The notes under the pieces: generated by a model
Told to the model about the DNA's origin: nothing
Seen by the model: only the letters and a program-made list of their open reading frames with translations
The model's database searches: none
Assembly (NCBI GenBank): GCA_036501345.1
Contig: DASYAN010000320.1
Coordinates: 1-14,786 of the forward strand
DNA: 14,786 nt
From: DASYAN01 sp036501345
Lineage (GTDB): Bacteria > Chloroflexota > Ktedonobacteria > Ktedonobacterales > Ktedonobacteraceae
Direction: 5' to 3'
In this document: piece after piece, positions 14,623 through 14,786 of the stretch
Position numbering within the stretch: the stretch's first letter is position 1
Layout: each line of letters opens with the position of its first letter
Position numbers and translations under genes: made by a program

Positions 14623-14786
14623 ATGGCTCGTCGTATTCACCCAAGAAATACGCCAAGAGGAATGCTACGAAGAGCGACGCGTTTCCCCTGGCAATTGCTT
14701 ATTATTGTTCCTTTACTGGTAGCTTTGGCTATTTCGACCTTTCTGTACATGTCTCGTGCGGGGGGAAAGATAATGCCATCGGTAAC
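14623..14786 (+). CDS. N-terminus of a membrane-anchored protein (3' end outside window)
   Basis: The first 54 complete codons of a gene that runs off the right edge. A basic N-terminus rich in Arg (MARRIHPRNTPRGMLRRATR) is followed by one hydrophobic helix (WQLLIIVPLLVALAISTFLY), then a Gly/Lys-containing start of an external part. This pattern fits a type II membrane protein or an uncleaved signal anchor. GGAG (14613-14616) lies 6 nt before this ATG; an adjoining ATG at 14620 is only 3 nt away and less likely. It is transcribed away from the glycosyltransferase gene. Too little is visible to name a family. Confidence 0.7.
   Translation, partial: MARRIHPRNTPRGMLRRATRFPWQLLIIVPLLVALAISTFLYMSRAGGKIMPSV

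Noticed and set aside
1..14786. CRISPR arrays, tRNA/rRNA genes, integrases or phage genes
   Set aside because: No regularly spaced repeats, cloverleaf with a TTCRANNC-type arm, or mobile-element protein motifs were found on either strand by eye.

Overview
The window looks like chromosomal DNA of a free-living soil or decomposer bacterium. Long low-complexity secreted or membrane proteins, a chitin-active gene pair, a purine/polyamine catabolic block and mid-range GC would fit the Ktedonobacteria (Chloroflexota). That assignment is inference from protein style only: no rRNA or other phylogenetic marker is present.

Layout: (1) 1-1039, the 3' end of a beta-propeller-like protein that begins outside the window. 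(2) 1247-4232, a divergent chitin locus: a secreted GH18 chitinase-like protein (minus strand) and a secreted lectin with two chitin-binding CBM5/12-like modules plus a ricin-type beta-trefoil (plus strand), separated by about 870 bp of non-coding DNA with candidate regulatory repeats. (3) 4233-4848, a non-coding stretch with a strong perfect hairpin and, nearer the next gene, an inverted repeat, a tandem repeat and a leader hairpin. (4) 4849-6273, putrescine aminotransferase (patA). (5) 6422-6619 (minus), a small one-helix membrane protein. (6) 6867-12532, a tight three-gene operon: adenine deaminase, an FAD subunit of the xanthine dehydrogenase/CO dehydrogenase medium-chain type, and a fused 2Fe-2S plus molybdopterin-type large subunit. 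(7) 12537-14384 (minus), a GT-C (PMT/ArnT-like) membrane glycosyltransferase, converging on the operon with a 4-bp gap. (8) 14623-end, the start of a membrane-anchored protein behind a good extended -10 promoter.

The genes suggest scavenging of nitrogen and carbon: chitin binding and hydrolysis outside the cell, and putrescine and adenine breakdown inside. In a standard pathway adenine deaminase would make hypoxanthine and the downstream enzyme would oxidise it to xanthine and urate.

The main surprise is that the large subunit of this putative hydroxylase keeps all eight 2Fe-2S cysteines but has altered residues in all four signature motifs that surround the molybdenum centre, including the catalytic Glu (GVGE-type motif reads AVAT). 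The operon may encode a molybdenum-hydroxylase relative with a different or lost chemistry. A second surprise is a GH18 protein whose catalytic Glu is replaced by Asp. I found no CRISPR array, tRNA, rRNA, insertion sequence or phage gene.
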